The translations under genes were made by a program, and so were the position numbers. The notes under the pieces are model-generated. The model ran no database searches and was not told where the DNA came from. It saw only the letters and a list, made by a program, of their open reading frames with translations. A DNA stretch of 55,991 bases from contig BDTO01000073.1 in assembly GCA_002897855.1 (NCBI GenBank), positions 1-55,991 of the forward strand. The letters are read 5' to 3'. Position 1 is the first letter of the stretch. Every line of letters starts with the position of its first letter. The stretch is from a bacterium BMS3Bbin05 (GTDB lineage Bacteria > Nitrospirota > Thermodesulfovibrionia > Thermodesulfovibrionales > BMS3Bbin05). Positions 9,917 through 18,639 of this stretch are shown piece by piece.

Positions 9917-10834
9917 TTGTCTGTAAAGGTCGGCGTAATAGGTGTCGGATATCTTGGACGGCACCATGCAAGGATATATTCCGGGATGGGCGGGGTTGAG
10001 CTTGTCGGTATTATGGATGTATCTCCGGAACAGGCCGGGGAGGTTGCGGAAAAATATGGTTGTGCGGTTTACGAAAGTATTGACGGACTGATTGAAGATT
10101 CAGATGCACTCAGCATAGTTACCCCTACTCCATTTCATCATGAAATTGCGATGAAATGCCTCGGCAGTGGAAAAGACATCCTGGTTGAGAAACCGGTTAC
10201 CGCCACTATAGAAGAGGCGGATGAGCTGATAGGTGAGGCTGAGAAGCAGGGGTTGATACTGCAGGTAGGGCATCTTGAGAGATTTAATCCCGCTGTTACA
10301 GCGGCTGAGGGCTACATTAAGGAACCCGTTTTTTTTGAGTCGGAAAGGCTCTCTCCTTTTCTTGAAAGGGCTGCAGGTGTGGATGTCACTCTTGATTTAA
10401 TGATACATGATATTGACATCATCCTCTCTCTTGCGGGGGCGCCGCCGGGGGCTGTCAGGGCTGTCGGCGCTTCAGTGCTGAGTGAGAGAATAGATGTTGC
10501 AAAGGCATGGATAGATTTTGAAAACGGTGTTTCAGCTCTGGTTACGGCCGGAAGATTATCTCATGATAAGACAAGACGGTTAAAAATTTTTCAGAAAGAT
10601 TCTTATATAATACTTGATTATCAAAATGCTCGGATACAGAGACATTACAGGACAGATTCAAACAAGATTGGCCGTGATGTAATAACGCCTGCAAATAAAG
10701 AGCCTCTCATGGAGGAACTGAGGGATTTTATAAGGTGCGTGGGTGCCAGGTCGAAACCCATAGTCTCGGGTATCGAGGCAAGAGAAGCATTAAGAGTTGC
10801 ACTGAAAATTACTGAACAATTGAAGAGGAGCTGA
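9917..10834 (+). CDS. gnnA: Gfo/Idh/MocA oxidoreductase, probable GnnA (UDP-GlcNAc 3-dehydrogenase type)
   Basis: 305 residues, starting at TTG 9917 with GGGGG 4 nt upstream. The N-terminal Rossmann fold shows GVGYLGRHHAR (residues 9-19). The EKP motif is at 91-93, followed by GHLERFNPA (118-126) and the DLMIHDIDI catalytic segment (160-168, His164/Asp165). Proteins of this shape oxidise C3 of UDP-GlcNAc. Five bases downstream is a DegT-type aminotransferase, and lpxB-waaA-lpxK follow. GnnA/GnnB pairs near lpx genes are known from Acidithiobacillus and Leptospira, where they make the 2,3-diamino sugar of amide-linked lipid A. The family is certain. The GnnA role is inferred from the pairing and location. 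A WlbA-like role in surface sugar synthesis is the alternative. Confidence 0.78.
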   Translation: MSVKVGVIGVGYLGRHHARIYSGMGGVELVGIMDVSPEQAGEVAEKYGCAVYESIDGLIEDSDALSIVTPTPFHHEIAMKCLGSGKDILVEKPVTATIEEADELIGEAEKQGLILQVGHLERFNPAVTAAEGYIKEPVFFESERLSPFLERAAGVDVTLDLMIHDIDIILSLAGAPPGAVRAVGASVLSERIDVAKAWIDFENGVSALVTAGRLSHDKTRRLKIFQKDSYIILDYQNARIQRHYRTDSNKIGRDVITPANKEPLMEELRDFIRCVGARSKPIVSGIEAREALRVALKITEQLKRS

Positions 10835-10839
10835 CAGAG

Positions 10840-11937
10840 ATGATACCAATGGTAGATCTTAAGGAGCAATTTGAGGAGATCAGAGACGAAGTTATGGAGA
10901 TAACCGAATCCGTCTGCAACAGCGCCAAATTTATTCTTGGTCCCAGCGTTACCGAACTTGAGAAAAAGATTGCCGGGTATATAGACTCAGGCTATGCTTT
11001 AGGGGTTGCTTCCGGTACGGATGCACTTTATCTTTCCCTTCTGGCTGCCGGCATCGGTGAGGGAGATGAGGTGATAACCACGCCGTTTACTTTTTTTGCA
11101 ACGGTTGAAGCGATATTGCATTGTCGAGCAACACCCGTTTTTGTAGATATAGATCCGAATACATTTAATATTGATGTTTCTCGAATGGAGGATGCCCTGA
11201 CGAAAAAGACCAGGGCGATACTTCCCGTTCATCTGTACGGTTACCCGTGCAATATGGATGAACTGACGGCTCTTGCCGATATGCGCAGTATTGCAGTTAT
11301 CGAGGATGCCGCCCAGGCATTTGGTGCCGCCATAAACGGCAGGAAAGCCGGCGGTTTCGGGGCAGCGGGATGTTTCAGCTTTTATCCAAGCAAGAATCTC
11401 GGATGTTACGGCGACGGCGGGATGATAGTTACGTCAGACGCTGATTTTGCCTCGACTGTAAGATTACTGAGAAACCACGGGTCTTCAGCGGGCTATGTCC
11501 ATGAACGTATCGGCATAAACAGCAGGCTTGATGAACTCCAGGCTGCAATACTGCTTGTTAAAATGAAAAATATAGAAAGGTACAATGAACGTAGGAGGAA
11601 GAATGCCGCTTTATATAATAAATTAATTGGTTCTTATGTGCAGTGTCCCGGCGAACAGAACGGGTTCAGACATGTTTTCCACCAGTATACAGTAAGGTGT
11701 CCGAAGAGAAATAATTTACAGGAAAAATTAAAAGATGCGGGAATATCTTCGGTTGTATATTATTCCGTTCCGATGCATCTGCAGAAGGCCGTTGGTTTTC
11801 TGGGTTACAAAAAGGGTGATTTCCCCGAGGCCGAGAAGGCGGCGGATGAGGTGCTTTCACTGCCCATGTATCCTGAACTTGGAGAGAGGGATATAGAAAG
11901 AATATGCTCGGTTATCAAAGAATCTGCATCTAAATAG
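10840..11937 (+). CDS. gnnB: DegT/DnrJ/EryC1 aminotransferase, probable GnnB
   Basis: 365 residues, PLP-dependent sugar aminotransferase. The PLP lysine is K185 in FYPSKNLGCYGDGG, with D156 in IEDAAQA contacting the pyridine nitrogen and SGTDAL at 59-64. It would aminate the 3-keto-UDP-GlcNAc made by the preceding enzyme, using glutamate. A GAGG-type ribosome site precedes the ATG, and the gap to gnnA is 5 bases. The stop codon is odd: TAG is completed by the first base of the inserted palindromic element. Before insertion the sequence would have read TAA, so the protein end is unchanged. Confidence 0.8.
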   Translation: MIPMVDLKEQFEEIRDEVMEITESVCNSAKFILGPSVTELEKKIAGYIDSGYALGVASGTDALYLSLLAAGIGEGDEVITTPFTFFATVEAILHCRATPVFVDIDPNTFNIDVSRMEDALTKKTRAILPVHLYGYPCNMDELTALADMRSIAVIEDAAQAFGAAINGRKAGGFGAAGCFSFYPSKNLGCYGDGGMIVTSDADFASTVRLLRNHGSSAGYVHERIGINSRLDELQAAILLVKMKNIERYNERRRKNAALYNKLIGSYVQCPGEQNGFRHVFHQYTVRCPKRNNLQEKLKDAGISSVVYYSVPMHLQKAVGFLGYKKGDFPEAEKAADEVLSLPMYPELGERDIERICSVIKESASK

Positions 11938-12078
11938 AGTCTGTGTATAAACTGCTGTTTTTTATTTGCGTCATGTCCCGAAAGCGTTCGGGACATCCGG
12001 AACTTATAGAAAAGAATAGATTCCGGCTTAAGAACTGCCGGAATGACAGATAGAGAGACTGACTTTATACACAGACTC
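11937..12078 (+). repeat. Palindromic MITE-like element, copy C (142 bp)
   Basis: Ends GAGTCTGTGTATAAA and TTTATACACAGACTC form a perfect inverted repeat. The hexamer TAAATA is duplicated exactly on both sides (11931-11936 and 12079-12084). The internal hairpins are TGTCCCGAAAGCGTTCGGGACA and ATTCCGGC...GCCGGAAT. The rest of the 323-bp gap up to lpxB holds no gene. It does carry a fragment TTCGACAGGCTCAGAATGAC of a dispersed repeat near 12197. Confidence 0.88.
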
Positions 12079-12260
12079 TAAATAACTATTGATAAATATC
12101 ATTGGAAGAAGTTGGCTTATTGCCATTGAAAGGAATAAATTTTTTGCACTCCTGTATCCTTCTTTGATAAGAGGAGGGCTTAAGGAGAGATTCTTCGACA
12201 GGCTCAGAATGACAAAAGAGCCTTTGATACACTTTTTACGACTCCATCAATACTGAGGCC

Positions 12261-13397
12261 ATGAAAAAAGTATTCATCATTACAGGTGAGAGTTCCGGAG
12301 AACTGTACGGAGCACTACTGGCTCGGGAGCTCGGAAATCGCCGGGATAATGTACGGGTGATGGGTGTGGGAGGCGAGATGATGAGGCGTGAGGGAGTTGA
12401 GCTGGTGGCTGAGATCAGCGGCGCATTCGGCCTCATGGAGCTTGTTTCTTCTCTCAGGGAATTAAGGCGGACCATGAATAAAGTAATCCGGACTATTCTA
12501 AATGAAAAACCCGATGTGGTCGTGCTTATTGATTTCCCCGATTTTAATATTAAGGTGGCGAAGGCCATTCGGCATTCGGGTGTAAAGATCCTTTATTATG
12601 TCAGTCCCCAGGTGTGGGCCTGGAGAAAAAAGAGAGTTAATACAATAGCAAAGCTATCAGATTATGTGGCCGTTATCCTTCCTTTTGAAGTGGAGTATTA
12701 CAGAGATTCCGGAGTGAAATGTGAGTTTGTCGGACATCCGATTATTGAGGAAATAGAGTCGGTCAAGGGTGGAAAGTGTTACATAAAAGAGCAGGTCGGA
12801 TTACAGGGTGATGCGCCTGTGCTCGCCCTGCTTCCCGGCAGCAGGGACTCGGAAATGAAGCGCCTGCTTCCGGTCCTGAGCCGTCTGGTTGACCTGTTTA
12901 AGGAAAATTATCCTGACTATCAATTTATTATGCCTGTTGCGTTAAATATAGACAGGGGTAAATACAATAGTTTGTTTGATCGGCTCAGACAGAAAGGGGT
13001 TCGTATTGTTGATGGTGAGGCTGTCAGGGTATTATCCTGCTCGGACCTTGCTGTTGTTGCATCCGGGACCGCCGCACTCCAGGCGGCTCTGCTGGAGATA
13101 CCACTGGTTGTTATTTACAGATTATCCCCTCTTACGTACTGGATAGGCCGGATGATAGTTGACGTAAAATATATTAATCTGGTTAACATCATGCTCGATA
13201 AGGAAGTAATCAGGGAACTGCTCCAGGGAATGGCAAATGCCGACACGATATTTAATGAGCTGAAACACACGATCGAGGACGAGAATTTGAGAAACTGGAT
13301 GATTCCCCAGTTCAGGAAGGTCGGGGGATTTTTTGCCAACAGGAATGCATCCCGGAGGGTGAGTGAAATTATCGGCGAACTGGCAGGTTGGGAATAG
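12261..13397 (+). CDS. lpxB: Lipid-A-disaccharide synthase
   Basis: 378 residues, the family's normal length. It condenses UDP-2,3-diacylglucosamine (or its diamino analogue) with lipid X to form the lipid A disaccharide at the inner membrane face. The N-terminus MKKVFIITGESSGELYGALL is the classic LpxB signature. SPQVWAWR, LLPGSRDSE and SGTAALQAAL mark the GT-B fold sugar-nucleotide site. A GAGG lies just before the ATG. It follows the probable gnnA-gnnB pair after a MITE and precedes waaA. Confidence 0.95.
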   Translation: MKKVFIITGESSGELYGALLARELGNRRDNVRVMGVGGEMMRREGVELVAEISGAFGLMELVSSLRELRRTMNKVIRTILNEKPDVVVLIDFPDFNIKVAKAIRHSGVKILYYVSPQVWAWRKKRVNTIAKLSDYVAVILPFEVEYYRDSGVKCEFVGHPIIEEIESVKGGKCYIKEQVGLQGDAPVLALLPGSRDSEMKRLLPVLSRLVDLFKENYPDYQFIMPVALNIDRGKYNSLFDRLRQKGVRIVDGEAVRVLSCSDLAVVASGTAALQAALLEIPLVVIYRLSPLTYWIGRMIVDVKYINLVNIMLDKEVIRELLQGMANADTIFNELKHTIEDENLRNWMIPQFRKVGGFFANRNASRRVSEIIGELAGWE

Positions 13398-13577
13398 GAA
13401 GTAATATTTATTTCAACAAGCCCCGACTCTGTCGGGACAAGCAGAAGACCACGGTATTTGTCATGGATGAATGCAGGCATTGCTTTCAGTCCGGTTCGGC
13501 CCTGAACCGCCGAATAAAAACCTAAAAAAGGCATGCCGGGTTTTAGTCCTGCAACATACAGACGATTGGTTTAAGAT

Positions 13578-14834
13578 ATGATTTTCCTATATACGGTTTT
13601 GTACGGCATAGCGCTTTTTTTTATTTTTCCGTTTGAGTATTTTAAGAGACCGAAAAAGTTAAGAAAAAGGTGGCTGGCAGAAAAACTTGGCGCTATCGGC
13701 CCGTATGAAAAAAATGACGGTCCTGTAATCTGGATCCATGCCGTTTCCGTCGGAGAGGTTATGGTTGCACTCCCCCTGGTAAAGCGGTTGTATGAATCGG
13801 GTTATACGTCTGTTATGATTTCAACTATAACCGATACCGGGCAGCAGATAGCAGGCGAAAGGGCGCCTGAGGGCGTAAAAAAGTTTTATCTTCCATTTGA
13901 TCTCAAGCCTTTTATCAACAGGGTTATTCGCCTGACGTCTCCTGATATATTCATGACCATGGAAACGGAGTTATGGCCTAATCTGTTCAATGCCATGAAA
14001 GATGCGGGGATACCTGTGTTCATATTCAATGGAAGGATATCCGACAGGTCATTCGGGAGATATATGAAGATCCGCTTTTTTCTGAAAAAACTTTTCAGGG
14101 CGGTCGAAAATGCAGGTATGCAGACCGGACAGGATGCAGAACGCATAAAACAGATGGGGATGGATGAAGAGAAGACCCGCATTACGGGTAACTTCAAGTT
14201 CGACATTCACGGGACTTTATATCCACCTGAATGGGTAGGGATGATAAAGGGCACCACTATCGTTGCAGGGAGTACTCATGAGAGTGAGGAGGATATTATT
14301 GTCGAGGTATACCAGAGATTGAGACGACGCTTTACCCCCCTGAATCTTATCCTGGCCCCGAGGCATCCCGGGAGATGCAACATTGTTATGGAACTCCTGA
14401 AGGATAAGGGGATTCATTATGTCAGGAGATCCGTTTTGACGGAAGATAATACTGAATTGGAGAATATTGTTATATTAATTGATACTATTGGAGAACTGGC
14501 GGGTCTTTATTCTGTTGCCGATGTATGCATAATAGGCGGTAGTTTTGTCCCGGTCGGCGGGCACAATCTTTTTGAGGCAGCCTATTGGTCAAAGCCGATT
14601 ATATGCGGTCCCCACATGAATAACTTTCCCCTGACAAAGGATTTCATGAGTCGGGATGCAGTGAGGATTGCTGATAAGGCCGGCTTGTATGATATATTAT
14701 TCTGTATGCTTGAATCGTTGGATATGAGGGAAAGGCTGGGCAAAAATGCACACAGGGTATTTCTGGAGAACGGCGGGGCGGTTGAAAAGGCAATGAATAT
14801 ACTTGAACCGTATTTAAGCAGGTTAAAGAGATGA
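13578..14834 (+). CDS. waaA: 3-deoxy-D-manno-octulosonic acid (Kdo) transferase
   Basis: 418 residues, membrane-anchored GT-B glycosyltransferase (also called kdtA). The first about 20 residues form the anchor helix. HAVSVGE contains the catalytic Glu. ETELWPN, GRISDRS, GSTHESEE, LAPRHPGR and GGSFVPVGGHN are family motifs. It attaches Kdo to lipid IVA, the first core sugar step. The stop overlaps the lpxK start as ATGA. The 180 bp upstream show no gene and no clear ribosome site before the ATG. Confidence 0.95.
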   Translation: MIFLYTVLYGIALFFIFPFEYFKRPKKLRKRWLAEKLGAIGPYEKNDGPVIWIHAVSVGEVMVALPLVKRLYESGYTSVMISTITDTGQQIAGERAPEGVKKFYLPFDLKPFINRVIRLTSPDIFMTMETELWPNLFNAMKDAGIPVFIFNGRISDRSFGRYMKIRFFLKKLFRAVENAGMQTGQDAERIKQMGMDEEKTRITGNFKFDIHGTLYPPEWVGMIKGTTIVAGSTHESEEDIIVEVYQRLRRRFTPLNLILAPRHPGRCNIVMELLKDKGIHYVRRSVLTEDNTELENIVILIDTIGELAGLYSVADVCIIGGSFVPVGGHNLFEAAYWSKPIICGPHMNNFPLTKDFMSRDAVRIADKAGLYDILFCMLESLDMRERLGKNAHRVFLENGGAVEKAMNILEPYLSRLKR

Positions 14835-15823
14835 ATATCCTGGAATTAGGATACCTTCTGGGTTACAGGGTTTCGAGGGCATATGAGACATATAAACAAC
14901 GGCGACTGAAATTTCCTGTTATCAGTGTAGGGAACCTGACAGTCGGAGGTACAGGCAAAACCCCTGCAGTTATCGCAATTGCCGGGGAAGCCCTTAAGAG
15001 GGGCTACAGGCCGTGTATCCTGACAAGGGGATATAGAGGTAAGATAAAAACTCCGGTTATTGTGAGCAAAGGCAACGGTCCCTTATGCAGTCCTTTTGAT
15101 GCCGGTGATGAGGCTTTTCTGATGGCCGAAAGGCTGAAGGGTGTAGAAGTTGTTAAATCGGCTGACAGGTATGAAGGCGGGTTGTTGTCTGAAAAGGCAA
15201 ATCTCTTTATAATTGACGACGGATTCCAGCACTGGAGACTCCATCGCGACAGGGACATCGTCCTTATTGACAGTATATATCCATTTGGTAACGGCAAGCT
15301 TCTCCCCCTTGGCAGACTGAGAGAACCTGTTTCTGCGATTAAGAGGGCTGATACGGTTATAGTGACCCGCACAGGGAAAGCGCCGGATAGATTGATCGGG
15401 GAACTGAAGAAATATAATAAAAATGCCGATTATTATTTATCCGATGTAAAGTCGTCGTGCCTTGCAGGACATGATGGTGAACTGCACCGTACTGATGAAC
15501 TGGAGGGAAAGAGGGTTTATGCATTTTGCGGAATCGGAAACCCGGGGGCATTTGTTCAGACCATATTGCGGTTCGGTATTTCTCTGGTTGGATTCAAGTC
15601 GTTCAGGGACCATCATATTTATTCAGAGAATGACATAAGCGGTATCAGGCAGGAAGCTGTTCGGACAAGGGCCGATATGGTAGTGATGACCGAGAAGGAC
15701 CTCGTAAAGCTTAATAGATTCAAGCTTCCCGGGAATTTTATTGCGTTGAGAATAGATTTTGATATAGATAACATATTTTATGATAATGTACTCAGCTTTA
15801 ATAACAGGCCAAAGCCAAAATAA
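14831..15823 (+). CDS. lpxK: Tetraacyldisaccharide 4'-kinase
   Basis: 330 residues. It phosphorylates the 4' position of the lipid A disaccharide using ATP at the inner membrane. The Walker A is GGTGKTP at about 39-45. LTRGYRG, DAGDEA, DDGFQHW and MTEKDLVK are LpxK signatures. The start lies inside the waaA stop (ATGA), so the two are coupled. Together with lpxB and waaA this forms the late lipid A branch; lpxA, lpxC and lpxD lie elsewhere. Confidence 0.95.
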   Translation: MNILELGYLLGYRVSRAYETYKQRRLKFPVISVGNLTVGGTGKTPAVIAIAGEALKRGYRPCILTRGYRGKIKTPVIVSKGNGPLCSPFDAGDEAFLMAERLKGVEVVKSADRYEGGLLSEKANLFIIDDGFQHWRLHRDRDIVLIDSIYPFGNGKLLPLGRLREPVSAIKRADTVIVTRTGKAPDRLIGELKKYNKNADYYLSDVKSSCLAGHDGELHRTDELEGKRVYAFCGIGNPGAFVQTILRFGISLVGFKSFRDHHIYSENDISGIRQEAVRTRADMVVMTEKDLVKLNRFKLPGNFIALRIDFDIDNIFYDNVLSFNNRPKPK

Positions 15824-15835
15824 CGGGGGTTCATA

Positions 15836-16234
15836 ATGATCAGGTATATTAATGTGAAAAGCAAAAAACGGATTGAGTTGATCGATGTTACTGATTTGGT
15901 ACAGAAAGAGATATCGGAAAGCGGGATAAAAAATGGTATCTGTTATCTTTATGTTCCTCATACTACCGCAGCGATTACAATCAACGAGGGTGCAGATCCT
16001 TCCGTCCAGAGGGATATTCTTCATACCCTGAGCAAGCTTATACCAAAGGATGTCGGTTATGCCCATATGGAGGGCAATTCAGATGCACATATCAAGTCAT
16101 CTGTCATAGGTATATCAGGCTTTGTTTTTATAGAAGAAGGGAAGCTCGTACTCGGCACATGGCAGTCGATATATTTCTGTGAGTTTGACGGACCGAGGCA
16201 CAGAAGGCTTGCTCTTAAAATGATAGAAACATAA
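15836..16234 (+). CDS. yjbQ: YjbQ family protein (secondary thiamine-phosphate synthase type)
   Basis: 132 residues, single UPF0047/YjbQ domain. HTTAAITINEGADP (about 43-56) and AHMEGNSDAHIKSS (about 76-89) carry the conserved His/Asp cluster of the trimeric family. Members show weak thiamine phosphate synthase activity; the true role is unsettled. It starts 12 bases after lpxK with GGGGG upstream, so it is probably in the same transcript. It converges with ispF. Confidence 0.88.
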   Translation: MIRYINVKSKKRIELIDVTDLVQKEISESGIKNGICYLYVPHTTAAITINEGADPSVQRDILHTLSKLIPKDVGYAHMEGNSDAHIKSSVIGISGFVFIEEGKLVLGTWQSIYFCEFDGPRHRRLALKMIET

Positions 16235-16271
16235 AAATTTTTTGGCGGGCAACAGTAAAAGGGTTATTAAT

Positions 16272-16748
16272 TCAGCCTGTTTTTTGGAGTGTACAGATCG
16301 AGATTGCTGCTATTCCCTCTCCTCTTCCCACGAATCCCATGCCTTCATTTGTCGTTGCCTTCAGGTTAATGCGATCTGCAGAAATACCGGCGGAAGCAAT
16401 GGCTTTTTTCATATTTTCCAAATGTGAGGCAAGCTTGGGTTCTTCAGCTATTATTGAAGAATCGGTCCAGACTACCCGGTACCCTTTAACAGATGCGAGG
16501 TCAACTACCTGCTTAAGCATATCGATGCTTGAAGCATCTTTCCATCTTGCATCCGTATCGGGAAAATGCCGGCCTATATCACCAAGTCCGGCACCGCCCA
16601 GTATGGCATCCATAATGCTGTGGCAAAGAACATCGGCATCGGAGTGCCCGGCAAGCCCCTTATCGAATGCTATGGTGACGCCGCCAATAATCAACTTTCT
16701 TCCGGAGCTGAACCTGTGAGAGTCGTACCCTATGCCTGTTCTGTACAT
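16272..16748 (-). CDS. ispF: 2-C-methyl-D-erythritol 2,4-cyclodiphosphate synthase
   Basis: 158 residues, normal length. It forms MEcPP in the MEP isoprenoid pathway. Zinc ligands D9 and H11 are in GYDSHRF, and the third His is in AGHSDADVL. The GLGDIGRHFPDTD motif and the closing NEGMGFVGRGEGIAA stretch are diagnostic. It lies directly downstream of ispD on the minus strand with a 51-bp gap holding a hairpin. Confidence 0.96.
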   Translation of the reverse strand: MYRTGIGYDSHRFSSGRKLIIGGVTIAFDKGLAGHSDADVLCHSIMDAILGGAGLGDIGRHFPDTDARWKDASSIDMLKQVVDLASVKGYRVVWTDSSIIAEEPKLASHLENMKKAIASAGISADRINLKATTNEGMGFVGRGEGIAAISICTLQKTG

Positions 16749-16774
16749 ATTGAAATTCTCCTAACCTGGTGATT

Positions 16775-16795
16775 CCCTGCAGCTATGCTGCAGGG
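16775..16795 (-). other. Perfect hairpin between ispD and ispF
   Basis: CCCTGCAGC, a 3-nt loop, then GCTGCAGGG: a 9-bp perfect stem. No T-run follows on either strand, so it is not a clear intrinsic terminator. It may stabilise or process the ispD-ispF transcript. Confidence 0.5.
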
Positions 16796-16799
16796 AGGT

Positions 16800-17504
16800 T
16801 CATTCCCCGTTTTTCCCCCGGAATGACTTTAAAAAAATCTCCACTATCTCAGCATCATCAGGTGTTGTGACCTTTATATTGCTGAAGGATCCATCCACGA
16901 ATGTAACCATGCCACCGGAAAACTCAACAACAGCAGCATCATCAGTAAAACATATGCCTTTCCCTTTAATATTTTCATACGCCTGCATAAGGGTTTTAAA
17001 TCTGAATGCCTGCGGTGTCTGGACAGCTATGAGTTTATTCCTGTCAAGCGTTTTCCTGACAACCCCTTTTCGCACTTCTTTGATGGTGTCTTTTACCGGC
17101 ACACCGCTTACCACGCCGTCAAACTTATCCAGGGCATCGAGACATCTCCGTATGATGTCAAAATCGATAGCAGGTCTTGCTCCGTCGTGTATCAACACGG
17201 TCGATGATACGTCCTCGATAAGTTTTAATGCATGATATACCGAATCCTGTCTCTCGTTTCCCCCGGGAGCGATCTTTTTCACCTTTGAAAAAGCACGATT
17301 TTCTATCAGTTCCAACCCTCTCTCCATATCTTCTTCACTGAATACGGGTATGATTTCGTTTATCAACCGGCATTCCTGAAACACTTCCAGCACCCACGCA
17401 ATGACAGGCTTGCCGAGGATGTTGTGAAAAGCCTTGTTTGTTTTAGAACTGAAACGCTTTCCGGAACCCGCAGCGGGTACTATTGCTATAACATTCTCTT
17501 TCAT
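16800..17504 (-). CDS. ispD: 2-C-methyl-D-erythritol 4-phosphate cytidylyltransferase
   Basis: 234 residues. It couples CTP and MEP to CDP-ME. The N-terminal nucleotide-binding motif is PAAGSGKRF with Lys in TNKAFH. GGNERQDSVYHAL, HDGARPAID and the later TDDAAVVE segment are typical. It is the first gene of the ispD-ispF pair, about 86 bp downstream of the PIN-TRAM gene; this order (PIN-TRAM, ispD, ispF) is common in bacteria. Confidence 0.96.
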   Translation of the reverse strand: MKENVIAIVPAAGSGKRFSSKTNKAFHNILGKPVIAWVLEVFQECRLINEIIPVFSEEDMERGLELIENRAFSKVKKIAPGGNERQDSVYHALKLIEDVSSTVLIHDGARPAIDFDIIRRCLDALDKFDGVVSGVPVKDTIKEVRKGVVRKTLDRNKLIAVQTPQAFRFKTLMQAYENIKGKGICFTDDAAVVEFSGGMVTFVDGSFSNIKVTTPDDAEIVEIFLKSFRGKNGE

Positions 17505-17590
17505 ACTGAAATCACCCTCGGCAGAACCCTTTCCGTCCCGTTCTGTATGACTCCAACTAAACTCCCGGCATGGAGGGAAGGGAAAGTAGC

Positions 17591-18577
17591 CTATCTATTG
17601 TTATTGTCGGAAGGCTTTGCAAATATCATCCGGCCCGCGGTTGTCTGCAAAACGCTGGTGACCTCCGCACCTACATGTTTGCCGATCAATTTCCTTCCAT
17701 TTTCTATAACAACCATCGTTCCGTCATCAAGGTAAGCAATTCCCTGATTATGTTCTTTCCCCTCTTTCAGTACAAATACTTTCAGTGTTTCTCCGGGGAG
17801 TACAACCGGTTTCAGGGCATTTGAAAGCTCATTTATATTCAGTACGGAGACACCCTGCAGACCGGCTACCTTATTAAGGTTGAAATCATTTGTGATGATT
17901 TTTGCATCCATGTATTTTGCAAGTGCAACGAGTTTTGCATCAACCTCTTTTATCCTGGGGAAGTCCTGCTCGATGATCCTTACCGTCAGATCGGACATTT
18001 TCTGAACACGATGGAGTATGTCGAGGCCTCTTCTCCCTTTTGCCCTTCGCATGGAATCCGAAGAGTCGGCTATGTGCTGAAGCTCCTGTAATATAAACTG
18101 TGGTATTATGAATACACCTTCAAGAAAGCCGGTCTCGCATACATCGGCAATCCTGCCGTCAATTATTGCGCTTGTGTCGAGGATTTTAAGATTTTCTTCG
18201 GACTCATGCCCTTTGAATGCCCGAATGATAGTGTCAAAAGAAAGGGATTTACCCCTGTAAACCCCTATAAGAAGCCCGCTGTATCCAAAAAAGGCGTATG
18301 AAACCATCAGGACTGTATCATATGAAGCATCCAGAAAACCTTTGAGCGGCATAACAAATAGATAACCGAATATAGTCCCGGCGATGAGCCCGGCAAGACC
18401 TCCCACGAAGTGACCTATCTTTATATGTCTCAGGGATATCTCGATAAGGTTTATAACAAGTCCCGCAACAAGTCCGACGATAATTCCTTTCGACTGGTTT
18501 TGCGTTCCAAGGCCGATGTAATAGCCGATATAGGAAGAAGTTGCAATAATGGCAATACGGATAAAATATGATAGCAA
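17591..18577 (-). CDS. Membrane-anchored PIN-TRAM domain ribonuclease-like protein (YacL-type)
   Basis: 328 residues from TTG 18577, chosen because AGGAGG lies 8 nt upstream. Four hydrophobic segments fill residues 1-110. A PIN domain follows (KILDTSAIIDGRIADV, with acidic residues further on in VDAKLVALA and TNDFNL). A TRAM domain closes the protein (LKVFVLKEGKEHNQGIAYLDDGTM). The combination matches YacL and related proteins. It is likely an RNA-binding or RNA-cleaving membrane protein; the substrate is unknown. It lies between degP and ispD on the minus strand. Confidence 0.85.
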   Translation of the reverse strand: MLSYFIRIAIIATSSYIGYYIGLGTQNQSKGIIVGLVAGLVINLIEISLRHIKIGHFVGGLAGLIAGTIFGYLFVMPLKGFLDASYDTVLMVSYAFFGYSGLLIGVYRGKSLSFDTIIRAFKGHESEENLKILDTSAIIDGRIADVCETGFLEGVFIIPQFILQELQHIADSSDSMRRAKGRRGLDILHRVQKMSDLTVRIIEQDFPRIKEVDAKLVALAKYMDAKIITNDFNLNKVAGLQGVSVLNINELSNALKPVVLPGETLKVFVLKEGKEHNQGIAYLDDGTMVVIENGRKLIGKHVGAEVTSVLQTTAGRMIFAKPSDNNNR

Positions 18578-18639
18578 TTGATTTTCCTCCTTTCTATGAT
18601 ATAATTTTACATTATGATATAAAGATCAAAAGAATGGTG

